Shown here: positions 1-7,031 of the stretch, piece after piece
Position numbering within the stretch: position 1 is the stretch's first letter
How the letters are laid out: each line of letters starts with the position of its first letter
Origin: an uncultured Roseburia sp.
GTDB lineage: Bacteria > Bacillota > Clostridia > Lachnospirales > Lachnospiraceae
Assembly: GCA_934307185.1 (NCBI GenBank)
Contig: CAKRCJ010000042.1
Coordinates: 1-12,104, forward strand
Direction of reading: 5' to 3'
Length of the DNA: 12,104 nucleotides
The notes under the pieces: model-generated
Seen by the model: the letters and a program-made list of their open reading frames with translations, nothing else
Told to the model about the DNA's origin: nothing
The model's database searches: none
Position numbers and translations under genes: made by a program

Positions 1-844
1 ACACCTTCGGTCCGTCCGCAGTTAACATCAGTCCGAAGAAAATAACTCCTTTAAATGGTCTGCCCTCTGCTGCCATCGCATCCACTGTCGGCTGATAAAT
101 ATATTTTTTACAGAACTCGTCCACTTCTTTTGTATAGAACGGACTAGGTGAAAAATTACCCATTCCTCCGGTATTAAGTCCTTTATCACCATCTTTTGCA
201 CGTTTGTGATCCTGTGCCGAGGACATAATCTGAATAGTATTTCCATCTACAAAAGATAAAACGGAAACCTCACGGCCTGTCATAAATTCTTCAATTACCA
301 TGGTATTTCCTGCAGTTCCGAACTTTTTATCTTCCATGATTTCTTTGACACCGGCTTTTGCCTCCTCTAACGTGTTGCAGATTAAAACACCTTTTCCAAG
401 GGCAAGTCCGTCTGCCTTTAAAACGATTGGCATTTTGGCAGTCTCAAGATATGCAAGTGCTTCCGCCGGGTCGGTGAAATTTTCATATGCAGCGGTTGGA
501 ATGTTGTATTTTTTCATTAAATCTTTTGAAAATGCCTTTGAGCCTTCTAAGATTGCCGCATTTTTTCTCGGTCCGAATACCTTAAGCCCTTCTGCCTCAA
601 ACACATCAACAATTCCGCCTACCAGTGGGTCATCCATTCCTACAATTGTAAAATCTATTTCTTTTTCTTTCGCAAAAGCAACTAATTTATCAAATTCCAT
701 CGCACCGATTGGCACACACTCTGCAAGTGCTGCAATTCCTGCATTTCCCGGTGCACAGTAGATTTTATCCACACGCGGGCTCTTAGCCACACTTGTACAG
801 ATTGCATGCTCCCTGCCGCCGCTTCCTACTACTAATACTTTCAT
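1..844 (-). CDS. purD: Phosphoribosylamine-glycine ligase (GAR synthetase), N-terminal part, cut by the window edge
   Basis: PurD joins phosphoribosylamine and glycine, using ATP, to make GAR in the cytoplasmic purine pathway. About 281 residues are visible, against roughly 420-430 for the family, so the C-terminal third lies beyond base 1. The protein starts MKVLVVGSGGREHA, the typical N-terminal nucleotide-fold signature with the GSGGREHA loop. The ATP-grasp region follows with KADGLALGKGV, then EEFMTGREVSVLSFVDG, and the PurD hallmark DHKRAKDGDKGLNTGGMG. The reading frame is open to the edge, with no frameshift. The ATG at 842-844 has an AGGAG seven bases upstream. It is the last visible gene of the purE-M-N-D operon, 29 bases after purN. 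Identification is by recognised motifs and is very secure. Confidence 0.97.
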   Translation of the reverse strand, partial: MKVLVVGSGGREHAICTSVAKSPRVDKIYCAPGNAGIAALAECVPIGAMEFDKLVAFAKEKEIDFTIVGMDDPLVGGIVDVFEAEGLKVFGPRKNAAILEGSKAFSKDLMKKYNIPTAAYENFTDPAEALAYLETAKMPIVLKADGLALGKGVLICNTLEEAKAGVKEIMEDKKFGTAGNTMVIEEFMTGREVSVLSFVDGNTIQIMSSAQDHKRAKDGDKGLNTGGMGNFSPSPFYTKEVDEFCKKYIYQPTVDAMAAEGRPFKGVIFFGLMLTADGPKV

Positions 845-873
845 ATGCGTTCTCCTTGTTTTCTCATTTTATA

Positions 874-1497
874 TCAGGAAATTCTTACTTTTCCGTCCAC
901 AACAGACACTCTTCCATTTGCAATAAGGTCAATCGCCTTTGGCATGATTATCCACTCCGCCTCTTCCATGACACGGCGCTGCAAAATTTCCGGTGTGTCA
1001 TCCTGTTGTACTTCCACTGCCTTCTGCAAAATGATAGGTCCTGTGTCGGTTCCCTCATCCACAAAATGAACGGTTGCACCTGTTACTTTTACGCCACGGT
1101 TTAACACACCCTCATGCACCTTTAAACCGTAATAACCTTTTCCGCAAAAAGACGGAATTAACGACGGGTGAATGTTGATGATGCGGTTTTCATATTTTTT
1201 TATCATCATTTCCGGAATAACGACTAAAAATCCGGCAAGTACGATCAAGTCGGGCTGGTAAGCGTCTAATTTTTCCAGAAAAACGCTGTTAAATGCATCC
1301 CTTGTTTCGAAATCCTTCGGAGAAATACAGATTGCATCTATCCCATGATTTTTCGCCCGCTCTAAGGCATACGCATTTTTATTATTACTGATGACAACTT
1401 CTACTTTTGCATTCGTGATGGTTCCGTTGTCTATTGCATCTAAAATCGCCTGCAAATTCGTTCCGCCGCCAGATACTAAAACTGCTACTTTCAGCAT
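874..1497 (-). CDS. purN: Phosphoribosylglycinamide formyltransferase (GART), folate-dependent
   Basis: PurN transfers a formyl group from 10-formyl-tetrahydrofolate to GAR, making FGAR. The 207-residue length is normal for the family. The N-terminus carries the phosphate-binding loop VLVSGGGTNLQA (residues 7-18). The catalytic motif INIHPSLIPSF places Asn108 and His110, and DEGTDTGP places the catalytic Asp at 151, by analogy with Asn106, His108 and Asp144 of the E. coli enzyme. All three are present, so the enzyme should be active. The gene overlaps the end of purM by 7 bases. Its ribosome binding site (AAGGAG, seven bases before ATG) lies inside the last codons of purM, which suggests translational coupling. 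purD follows after 29 bases. Confidence 0.97.
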   Translation of the reverse strand: MLKVAVLVSGGGTNLQAILDAIDNGTITNAKVEVVISNNKNAYALERAKNHGIDAICISPKDFETRDAFNSVFLEKLDAYQPDLIVLAGFLVVIPEMMIKKYENRIINIHPSLIPSFCGKGYYGLKVHEGVLNRGVKVTGATVHFVDEGTDTGPIILQKAVEVQQDDTPEILQRRVMEEAEWIIMPKAIDLIANGRVSVVDGKVRIS

Positions 1498-2516
1498 AAA
1501 GTTACTCCTTTTTCGCCATCCTTGATCTCACCGATCACATATGGTGTATCGCCGGCTGCTTTCATTGCTTCCATTGTTTTTTCCACATCGGAAGGATTTA
1601 CCGCAATAATCATGCCAATTCCCATATTATAAGTATTATACATCATATGTTCCTCAACCTGTCCTTCTCTTGCCATCATTTTAAAGATAGGTGGAACCTC
1701 GTAGCTGTCTTTTTTAATGACTGCATGTTTGCCTTCCGGCAGCATTCTTGGAACATTCTCATAAAAACCGCCGCCTGTGATATGGCTGCATGCTTTTATA
1801 CGCACTCCGGCTTCTTTTACATTTTTTAATGCCTTCACATAAATTCTAGTTGGAGCTAAAAGTGCTTCTCCTAATGTTTTTCCGAGTTCTTCATGATATG
1901 TATTTAAGGTTTCTTTGTCCATTTTAAAGATTTTTCTTACAAGAGAAAATCCGTTGGAATGTACACCGGTAGATGCCATACCGATAAGCACATCACCGGC
2001 TTTTAAATCTTCTCCGGTTATAATGTCTTTTTTATCTACCACACCTACGGTAAATCCTGCCAGGTCATATTCCTCCTCCGGCATAAGTCCCGGATGTTCT
2101 GCTGTCTCACCGCCAATTAAAGCACAGCCGGACTGCTTGCAGCCCTCTGCAACGCCACTTACAATCGTCGCAATTTTCTCCGGATAGTTTTTCCCGCATG
2201 CGATATAATCTAAGAAAAATAATGGTTCACCGCCTGCACAGGCAACATCGTTTACACACATTGCAACACAGTCAATACCGATTGTATCGTGTTTATCCAA
2301 AAGGAACGCAAGTTTTACTTTTGTTCCACATCCGTCTGTTCCGGATAAAAGAACCGGTTCTTCCATTCCTTTGATTGCTTCCATGGAAAATGCACCGGAA
2401 AATCCGCCCAGTCCACCTAAAACTTCCGGGCGCATTGTCTCTTTTACATATTCTTTCATTAATTCTACTGATTCGTATCCAGCTTCAATATCCACACCTG
2501 CGTTCTTGTAATCCAT
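1491..2516 (-). CDS. purM: Phosphoribosylformylglycinamidine cyclo-ligase (AIR synthetase)
   Basis: PurM uses ATP to close the imidazole ring of FGAM, giving AIR, the substrate that PurE handles after carboxylation. The 341 residues match the usual length of about 345. Family motifs appear in order: a glycine-rich GGLGGFSGAFSM near residue 35-46, SGTDGCGTKVKLA, the metal/ATP segment DCVAMCVNDVACAGGEPLFF, GGETAEHPG, STGVHSNGFSLVR and the C-terminal HITGGGFYENVPRMLP. No catalytic segment is missing. The ATG at 2514-2516 has AAGGAG seven bases upstream. It sits 43 bases downstream of purE and overlaps purN by 7 bases, in one operon. There is no visible terminator or promoter between purE and purM. 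Confidence 0.97.
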   Translation of the reverse strand: MDYKNAGVDIEAGYESVELMKEYVKETMRPEVLGGLGGFSGAFSMEAIKGMEEPVLLSGTDGCGTKVKLAFLLDKHDTIGIDCVAMCVNDVACAGGEPLFFLDYIACGKNYPEKIATIVSGVAEGCKQSGCALIGGETAEHPGLMPEEEYDLAGFTVGVVDKKDIITGEDLKAGDVLIGMASTGVHSNGFSLVRKIFKMDKETLNTYHEELGKTLGEALLAPTRIYVKALKNVKEAGVRIKACSHITGGGFYENVPRMLPEGKHAVIKKDSYEVPPIFKMMAREGQVEEHMMYNTYNMGIGMIIAVNPSDVEKTMEAMKAAGDTPYVIGEIKDGEKGVTLC

Positions 2517-2559
2517 TTTTATTCTCCTTGAATTTTATTTTTCCTAATCATTCGACCTT

Positions 2560-3060
2560 TTAGTAATTTTTGTATCCAACTTCCTGCAATCTTGCGTCTT
2601 TCGCCTGAACCTGCTCTTTTAAATCTTTTGAGTAAGCTTTCAGTCTCTCTAATAATGCTTCATCTGAAGTTGCAAGAATTTTGGCAGCTAGAAGTCCTGC
2701 GTTTGCCCCACCGTTAATTGCAACCGTTGCAACCGGAATTCCGGACGGCATCTGAACGATGGAATATAAAGAGTCTCTTCCGCCCAAAGAAGTGGTATGC
2801 ATTGGAATACCAATGACCGGCATTGGAAAAATTGCGGCACACATACCCGGCAGATGTGCTGCCATTCCTGCTCCGGCAATAATTACTTTAAAGCCCTTAC
2901 TCTCCGCCGTTTTTGCATATTCAAAGAAAACGTCCGGTTCACGATGTGCCGAGATAATTGTCATCTCATAATCAATTCCCAGCTTTTCTAATATATCTGC
3001 CGCTTTCGCCATAACCGGCATATCTGAGTCACTGCCCATTACAATACCAACTTTTGCCAT
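2560..3060 (-). CDS. purE: 5-(carboxyamino)imidazole ribonucleotide mutase / AIR carboxylase
   Basis: PurE produces CAIR, either from N5-CAIR (class I, needing PurK) or directly from AIR and CO2 (class II). From the ATG at 3058-3060 the protein is 166 residues, matching the family. Motifs: MGSDSDMPVM (8-17), SAHREPD with His39 in the position of the active-site histidine, AGAGMAAHLPGM, PVIGIPM and LGGRDSLYSIVQMPSGIPV. I chose this start because AAAGGAG lies nine bases upstream and because the family begins at this point. A longer frame using TTG at 3106-3108 adds 16 unrelated residues and has no ribosome binding site. It is the first gene of the pur operon, with a promoter about 90 bases upstream. 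No purK is adjacent, so the class cannot be settled here. Confidence 0.96.
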   Translation of the reverse strand: MAKVGIVMGSDSDMPVMAKAADILEKLGIDYEMTIISAHREPDVFFEYAKTAESKGFKVIIAGAGMAAHLPGMCAAIFPMPVIGIPMHTTSLGGRDSLYSIVQMPSGIPVATVAINGGANAGLLAAKILATSDEALLERLKAYSKDLKEQVQAKDARLQEVGYKNY

Positions 3061-3069
3061 GATATTCGT

Positions 3070-3076
3070 CTCCTTT
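3070..3076 (-). promoter_or_regulatory. purE ribosome binding site
   Basis: The minus strand reads AAAGGAG, nine bases before the ATG at 3058-3060. It decides the purE start in favour of the 166-residue protein over the TTG at 3106-3108, which lacks such a site. Confidence 0.85.
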
Positions 3077-3114
3077 ATTTTTGAAATCATAAAAAACTGT
3101 AGTTCCAATATATC

Positions 3115-3127
3115 GTGATTAAATCAC
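3115..3127. promoter_or_regulatory. Second 13-bp palindrome in the purE leader (candidate operator)
   Basis: GTGATT and AATCAC flank one central base, again a perfect 6-base-arm inverted repeat. It lies just downstream of the predicted transcription start. Its centre is 24 bp from the centre of the palindrome at 3139-3151, slightly more than two helical turns. The two arms share an AATC/GATT core but are not identical sites. Confidence 0.4.
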
Positions 3128-3138
3128 TCAATAATATC

Positions 3139-3151
3139 ATAATCTGATTAT
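3139..3151. promoter_or_regulatory. 13-bp palindrome overlapping the pur -10 box (candidate operator)
   Basis: ATAATC and GATTAT flank a single central base, a perfect inverted repeat with 6-base arms. It covers most of the TATAAT box and the expected transcription start. A one-base loop cannot form an RNA hairpin with full arms, so a DNA-binding site for a dimeric repressor is the likelier use. The binding protein is unknown, and the AT-rich content makes chance a real alternative. Confidence 0.4.
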
Positions 3152-3175
3152 AATATGGTTTGTTTTAGAAGTCCA
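3147..3175 (-). promoter_or_regulatory. Sigma-A type promoter of the pur operon
   Basis: The minus strand has a perfect TATAAT at 3152-3147, preceded by a 17-base spacer and a weak -35 hexamer TGGACT at 3175-3170 (TTGGAC with an 18-base spacer is the alternative reading). Transcription should start near 3140, giving a leader of about 80 bases before purE. It lies just downstream of the terminator of the preceding aminopeptidase gene, as expected for an independent operon. The -10 box overlaps a 13-bp palindrome, listed separately. Confidence 0.7.
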
Positions 3176-3213
3176 ATTAATAATTGTTATTTGTTTTATT
3201 ATGTACATTTATA

Positions 3214-3251
3214 AAAGCTGTATCAGGAAATTTTTTTCCCAACACAGCTTT
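3214..3251 (-). terminator. Intrinsic terminator after the M29 aminopeptidase gene
   Basis: Starting seven bases after the TAA stop, the minus strand carries AAAGCTGTGT, which pairs with ATACAGCTTT (one G-T pair). The helix then continues inward through a weaker section, ending in GGAAA/TTTCC around a four-A loop, about 17 pairs in total. A short T-rich tract (TTTTAT) follows. The U-tract is modest, but the hairpin is long and correctly placed. It separates the aminopeptidase unit from the pur promoter. Confidence 0.7.
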
Positions 3252-3257
3252 CTGCTT

Positions 3258-5285
3258 TTACCTGTCCAAAGGAATATTCAATTCTTCAATTCCGTCAAGC
3301 ACAAAACGTCCATCGGAAATAATATCTTCTGTTGTTCCATCTTTGCGGATAGCGGTAATTTTATCAAGTTCATCATAAGGAATGGTGATATCGGTATGGC
3401 AGTTAAAGTATGCCTTGCCCATATCTTCTTTTCTTAATCTTGAGAAATCGTTCTCCCTTGCAACAATCTGCTTTCCATCCGGGTTATAAGTTACCATATC
3501 TTCTTCGTGGGAATAGCATGTATCACCAACCGCAAAATGAGGACCTGTCTTTTCCGCAATCAAAATCGGAAGCTTGTCTGCAATATCAAAATCTCTTGCC
3601 ATACGGTAAGCCGTTGTGTTCGTTCCGATCGCAAACTCACCCATTGGAAGGGTATCATGGTTCATCAATACATTTTCCTTGATATATTTTTTACATTCTT
3701 CCTCTTTTTCAAAGTTCGTACAGGTGTAGTCTTTTATTACACCATCTTCAAAATCAATTTCAAGGTTTAAATATTTTAATTCATTTAAGTAAACCTGGCT
3801 GACAAACAGTTTTCCTGTTGTTCCCTTTAATACCGGGGAGGTAAAGACTTCACCTACCGGAATGTTTACATCTGCTACGCAGTTTTCAAATGCGGTTTCT
3901 TTTACTGCATCTTTTAACGGCCAGATAGAAACATAAAGGTCTGTCTTGTTGCCATTTTTACCGGTGATGTGTACTTTCTCTGCAGTATCTAACACATCAA
4001 TAATCTTCTGCTGCATGTTCTGGTAGAGGGTATAATCTAACGTATTAATTTTTACTGTTTCTGCAAAAATTTCTTTAAACTTTTCTCCGATTTCCGGCAC
4101 CGGATAAGCGATAATGGTAAAGCTCCGCTCCTCGCCGATAATGTACTGGTTTGTAATCTGTCCGGACATGCTCATATCATAAACGCTTAACTGCTGCTGT
4201 TTTTCGTTTAATTTCAGGACTTCTTTCTTTGTCTCCGGTGAAAATGGTGTTTCCCCAAACACTTCAATTACAGCTGGTCCTGCCTGTCCGTTTGCTTCTT
4301 TTTTCAGCTCTTCAAAGGTCGTCTTCATAACCTCAAGACGTCGTTCTACATACGCCTTGTCATAGTATAAAGCCTTGTCTTCTTTGTGGTCGTAATCATA
4401 CTGTTTGTTTGCAGCGGTAGAATAAGCACACATGGTTACTTTTAAATTCAATTTTTCCAGATTTTTTACTGCTGCACGTACCATGCGCTCAAAACCGATT
4501 GGATAGCGCACCTGTGCAGTTGTTTTCTTTGACAAATCTTTTCCGGTTGATGCAAAACCAATGCGGTAGCCCTCCGTGTAAGTATCTGCCATTGCCTGTA
4601 TTTCCTCTTCGGACATTGCATTTAAAAATTCTGAAATGCCAGTTTCATTTGCACCAATATGCTGTCCGTACCAATACAGATAGCGGGAATCGTTAAGGTC
4701 TGCCTTCATGACAATCTGGTATAAGAAGTCTTCCTCAAAATCTACTATCTCACGCAGGTAATCCCCGATAAAAATTTCACTGTAATCATGGAAATACCAG
4801 TAAATTGCCTGTTCAATTGCATTTTTATCAATGCTCTCTTTGTCCTCAAAATAATTATAAATTTCTACAAAAAGCTCTGCCGCAATAGTAACATTCATTT
4901 TCTTTCCGGCAAATGCATCCGTAATGTTTTTTCTGCATTCTGCATACAATGCCGATAAAATCTGTCCATATTCCAATCCAAGCTTTTCTGCTGCATAAGC
5001 CGGATTTCCATAGCTTTTCGCATAATTTTCCGGAATAATATCCTCATATAACGCTTTATTCAGCTCTTCACACTCCGTTAAAGATGCCGCCTTTAGTGAG
5101 TCTTCTTCTGCTTTTGTTACAATCTCTTTTAATTGCAGTAAAAAAGCTGCGGTCTTTTTAAAATAATCCTCATATACTTCCGGCACATCAGTCTCTTCCG
5201 CAATCCCTGCAATCCGCTCCATCACAAGCGAAAAACGCTCTTTTGCCTGTTCATTTGAGTCCCGGTAAATCTCTTTATATCCCAT
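3258..5285 (-). CDS. M29-type (aminopeptidase T-like) metallopeptidase with an N-terminal extension
   Basis: The C-terminal half matches family M29 aminopeptidases, cobalt- or zinc-dependent enzymes that remove N-terminal residues from peptides. Visible ligand motifs are GEVFTSP (Glu479), GEFAIGTN (Glu550), GPHFAVG (His583) and CHTDI (His630, Asp632), with Tyr591 near the place of the family's catalytic tyrosine. These correspond to the two-metal site of Thermus aminopeptidase T. The protein has 675 residues against about 400-415 in classical M29 enzymes. The M29-like part appears to begin near residue 235, after a charged, largely helical region of unknown function. There is no signal peptide, so it is probably cytoplasmic. 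The ATG at 5283-5285 has AGGAG six bases upstream. It lies 110 bases after the small membrane protein gene and ends in a terminator. The exact substrate is unknown. Confidence 0.85.
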   Translation of the reverse strand: MGYKEIYRDSNEQAKERFSLVMERIAGIAEETDVPEVYEDYFKKTAAFLLQLKEIVTKAEEDSLKAASLTECEELNKALYEDIIPENYAKSYGNPAYAAEKLGLEYGQILSALYAECRKNITDAFAGKKMNVTIAAELFVEIYNYFEDKESIDKNAIEQAIYWYFHDYSEIFIGDYLREIVDFEEDFLYQIVMKADLNDSRYLYWYGQHIGANETGISEFLNAMSEEEIQAMADTYTEGYRIGFASTGKDLSKKTTAQVRYPIGFERMVRAAVKNLEKLNLKVTMCAYSTAANKQYDYDHKEDKALYYDKAYVERRLEVMKTTFEELKKEANGQAGPAVIEVFGETPFSPETKKEVLKLNEKQQQLSVYDMSMSGQITNQYIIGEERSFTIIAYPVPEIGEKFKEIFAETVKINTLDYTLYQNMQQKIIDVLDTAEKVHITGKNGNKTDLYVSIWPLKDAVKETAFENCVADVNIPVGEVFTSPVLKGTTGKLFVSQVYLNELKYLNLEIDFEDGVIKDYTCTNFEKEEECKKYIKENVLMNHDTLPMGEFAIGTNTTAYRMARDFDIADKLPILIAEKTGPHFAVGDTCYSHEEDMVTYNPDGKQIVARENDFSRLRKEDMGKAYFNCHTDITIPYDELDKITAIRKDGTTEDIISDGRFVLDGIEELNIPLDR

Positions 5286-5342
5286 ATCATTCTCCTGTTT
5301 TCATCTTTCATATTTTTTATGATTTTACCTAAGCAAAGCTGT

Positions 5343-5375
5343 CCAAATCCGGTTTTTCCAATTATCCGGTATTCC
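5343..5375. repeat. Imperfect tandem repeat of about 17 bp upstream of the aminopeptidase gene
   Basis: On the minus strand, GGAATACCGGATAATTGG (5375-5358) is followed directly by GGAAAAACCGGATTTGG (5359-5343). Both share ACCGGAT and the flanking GGAA and TTGG. It lies in the 110-base gap between the small membrane protein gene and the aminopeptidase gene. It could be a regulatory direct repeat or a small tandem duplication. I see no convincing promoter or terminator in this gap. Confidence 0.5.
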
Positions 5376-5395
5376 CATAATACCTGACTGCAGAT

Positions 5396-5728
5396 TTACA
5401 TCAAAAATCCAATCACATAAATCGCAATCCAGACGCCTGCAGCCAGAAAAGACAGCACAGTCGACAGATACGGAAACAGCTTAAAGGAGCCTTCCTCTCT
5501 AAGGCTCATCACTGCATAAACAATTGCAGCCAGTGCAATCAGCATAGAGAAAACTCCCGCACTTCCCAAATACATACTTCCATTCCCATGGTGTCTGAAC
5601 GAATTCAAAACGACATAAATAAAAATTGCTATGGAAACAACAGACAGAAGGAAAGAAAAAATTCCCTTTTTTGACTGCGTTTTTTCTGTAAATTTATATC
5701 CGTATTTTCTATGCTTTGCCGGCGACAT
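5396..5728 (-). CDS. Small three-helix membrane protein, probably DUF6142-like
   Basis: The protein has 110 residues. A basic, hydrophilic N-terminus of about 21 residues (MSPAKHRKYGYK and following) precedes three hydrophobic segments at about 22-43, 53-76 and 84-109. The first is followed by a short His/Gly-rich loop (RHHGNG), the second by a charged loop (REEGS). There is no catalytic motif. It resembles the small uncharacterised membrane proteins of Lachnospiraceae grouped as DUF6142, an assignment made from memory of the N-terminal pattern and helix layout. The ATG at 5726-5728 has a GGAG 12 bases upstream, a rather long spacing. It follows the VanZ-like gene after 40 bases, so the two are probably co-transcribed. 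The function is unknown. Confidence 0.75.
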   Translation of the reverse strand: MSPAKHRKYGYKFTEKTQSKKGIFSFLLSVVSIAIFIYVVLNSFRHHGNGSMYLGSAGVFSMLIALAAIVYAVMSLREEGSFKLFPYLSTVLSFLAAGVWIAIYVIGFLM

Positions 5729-5768
5729 ATCTATTTCTTACTCCAAATCGTATATTTCAAATTAATTA

Positions 5769-6263
5769 TCACTTCTTTTTGTTTTTCTGCCAAAAATGAA
5801 TTGCCAGTCTGTAAACAAAAAATCCTAATAAGCCACCAATGGTATTTAAAAGCAAATCGTCCACATCAAAGCTTCCCACTTTAAACACCAGCTGCAGCGT
5901 CTCAACAATCAGGCTTAACTCAAAGCTGTATAAAACCGTAAACCAGACCTTCCTGCACCGTTTGGTATAAATTGGAAGAAATGTTCCAAACGGCATAAAT
6001 GCTATAACATTTCCCCAGATATTGAGCACTACGGCTTTCCATCCCAGAACATGACGATATTTTATAAAACGCATAATTTCATGAAAAGGTATCAGATTAT
6101 AATGATACGCCCTTTCTGAGTATGTACGCCCTAATTCCTCTGAGAAAAAAAGAAAATAAAACAACGCCATGAAATAAATGAGAAAAAACACAAATGCCAG
6201 TATCCGGTGTCTCCCCTTTTCAATCAGCGGGCATCGTCCGCTCTTTTTTTTATTTGCAGCCAT
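5769..6263 (-). CDS. VanZ-family membrane protein
   Basis: This is a 164-residue membrane protein with the hallmarks of the VanZ family: NLIPFHEI (56-63), the helix motif NIWGNVIAFMPFGTFLP (81-97), and SLIVETLQL followed by GSFDVDDLLLNTIGGLLGF (130-148). Hydrophobic helices lie at about 21-40, 76-98, 107-125 and 137-157. In enterococci VanZ gives low-level teicoplanin resistance, but most chromosomal homologues have no known role, so resistance should not be assumed. The ATG at 6261-6263 lies inside the last codons of pyrE (14-base overlap) and has no strong ribosome binding site, suggesting translation coupled to pyrE. A TTG at 6282-6284 would add seven residues and also lacks a good site. 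The small membrane protein gene follows 40 bases later. Confidence 0.88.
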   Translation of the reverse strand: MAANKKKSGRCPLIEKGRHRILAFVFFLIYFMALFYFLFFSEELGRTYSERAYHYNLIPFHEIMRFIKYRHVLGWKAVVLNIWGNVIAFMPFGTFLPIYTKRCRKVWFTVLYSFELSLIVETLQLVFKVGSFDVDDLLLNTIGGLLGFFVYRLAIHFWQKNKKK

Positions 6264-6930
6264 ATTCTTCGTAGTATTTGTCAATTGCTGCTTTTATCTC
6301 ATCGTTAATGACAATTCTTCCCTGGCATTCTCTGTTGTATAAATGCTCTACTACTTCTTCCATTGTAACAATGGCATGTGCCGGAAAACCATATTTTTCC
6401 TGAATTTCTTCTAAAGCACTCTTCTCTCCGCCAAGTCCTTTCTCCATACGGTTTAAGGAAACCATAAGTCCTACTATCTCAACATCTGCTGCTCCTTTTA
6501 CTTTCGGAACAGTCTCTTCCATTGATTTTCCGGAGGTTGTCACATCCTCAATCATAACGACTTTATCGCCGTCTTTTAATTTGCTTCCAAGGAAACTTCC
6601 CTTATCTGCCCCATGGTCTTTTTCCTCTTTACGGTCAGAGCAGTAACGGATTTCTTTTCCGTATAATTTGCTGTAAGCAACTGCTGTCACAACGCTGATC
6701 GGAATTCCCTTGTATGCCGGTCCGAATAATACATCAAAATCATCCCCATATGTCTCATGGATTGCTTTTGCATAGTATTCCCCTAATCTCATAAGCTGGG
6801 AACCTGTCACATAAGCTCCAGCATTCATAAAAAATGGAGATTTGCGTCCACTTTTTAACGTAAATTCTCCAAACTTTAACACATCACTCTCTACCATAAA
6901 TTCAATAAATTCTGACTTGTAACTTTCCAT
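6250..6930 (-). CDS. pyrE: Orotate phosphoribosyltransferase
   Basis: PyrE converts orotate and PRPP to orotidine monophosphate, the step after dihydroorotate dehydrogenase. The 226 residues fit the family (about 210-225). FTLKSGRKSPFF (23-34) is the orotate/phosphate-binding start, LFGPAYKGIPIS (68-79) is typical, DRKEEKDHG (99-107) is the flexible catalytic loop, and VVMIEDVTTSGKSMEE (124-139) is the PRPP-binding loop. All key segments are present. The ATG at 6928-6930 has AAGGAG nine bases upstream. A terminator after pyrD separates it from pyrC-K-D, so pyrE probably uses its own promoter or depends on read-through. pyrF, which acts next, is not in the window. The VanZ-like gene overlaps its 3' end by 14 bases. 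Confidence 0.97.
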   Translation of the reverse strand: MESYKSEFIEFMVESDVLKFGEFTLKSGRKSPFFMNAGAYVTGSQLMRLGEYYAKAIHETYGDDFDVLFGPAYKGIPISVVTAVAYSKLYGKEIRYCSDRKEEKDHGADKGSFLGSKLKDGDKVVMIEDVTTSGKSMEETVPKVKGAADVEIVGLMVSLNRMEKGLGGEKSALEEIQEKYGFPAHAIVTMEEVVEHLYNRECQGRIVINDEIKAAIDKYYEEYGCK

Positions 6931-7001
6931 TTTACCGGTCTCCTTCTATCTGAAATGTTTACTTACTTCTCATTTGTAAATCTGTTTTTGTGTCACTCTA
7001 T

Positions 7002-7030
7002 ATGCTACCATAAAAAGGACAAAACCACAA
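7002..7030 (-). promoter_or_regulatory. Possible promoter for pyrE
   Basis: Just after the pyrD terminator the minus strand shows TTGTGG (7030-7025), a 17-base spacer and TAGCAT (7007-7002). An overlapping TATAGA at 7002-6997 is an alternative -10. Both hexamers are weak matches. The position after a terminator and about 70 bases before the pyrE start is the main argument. No PyrR-type leader was recognised. Confidence 0.35.
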
Positions 7031-7031
7031 G

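Noticed and set aside
300..761. 153-residue plus-strand reading frame
   Set aside because: It is antisense to purD, which is open and matches its family throughout this stretch.
3061..3160. Purine riboswitch in the purE leader
   Set aside because: The stretch with TATAATC and ATGATAT recalls the start of a purine aptamer, but the conserved loop sequences such as GTTTCTACC and the matching P3 strand are absent, and the TATAAT is better explained as the -10 box.
5769..6263. Glycopeptide resistance gene vanZ
   Set aside because: Only the VanZ fold is supported. There are no vanA-type ligase, vanX or vanRS genes nearby, so it is reported only as a VanZ-family protein.
6264..6284. Longer VanZ-like protein starting at TTG 6282-6284
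   Set aside because: It has no good ribosome binding site, and the added residues (MTNTTKN) are not needed by the family. The ATG at 6261-6263 is the simpler choice, though neither start has a strong site.
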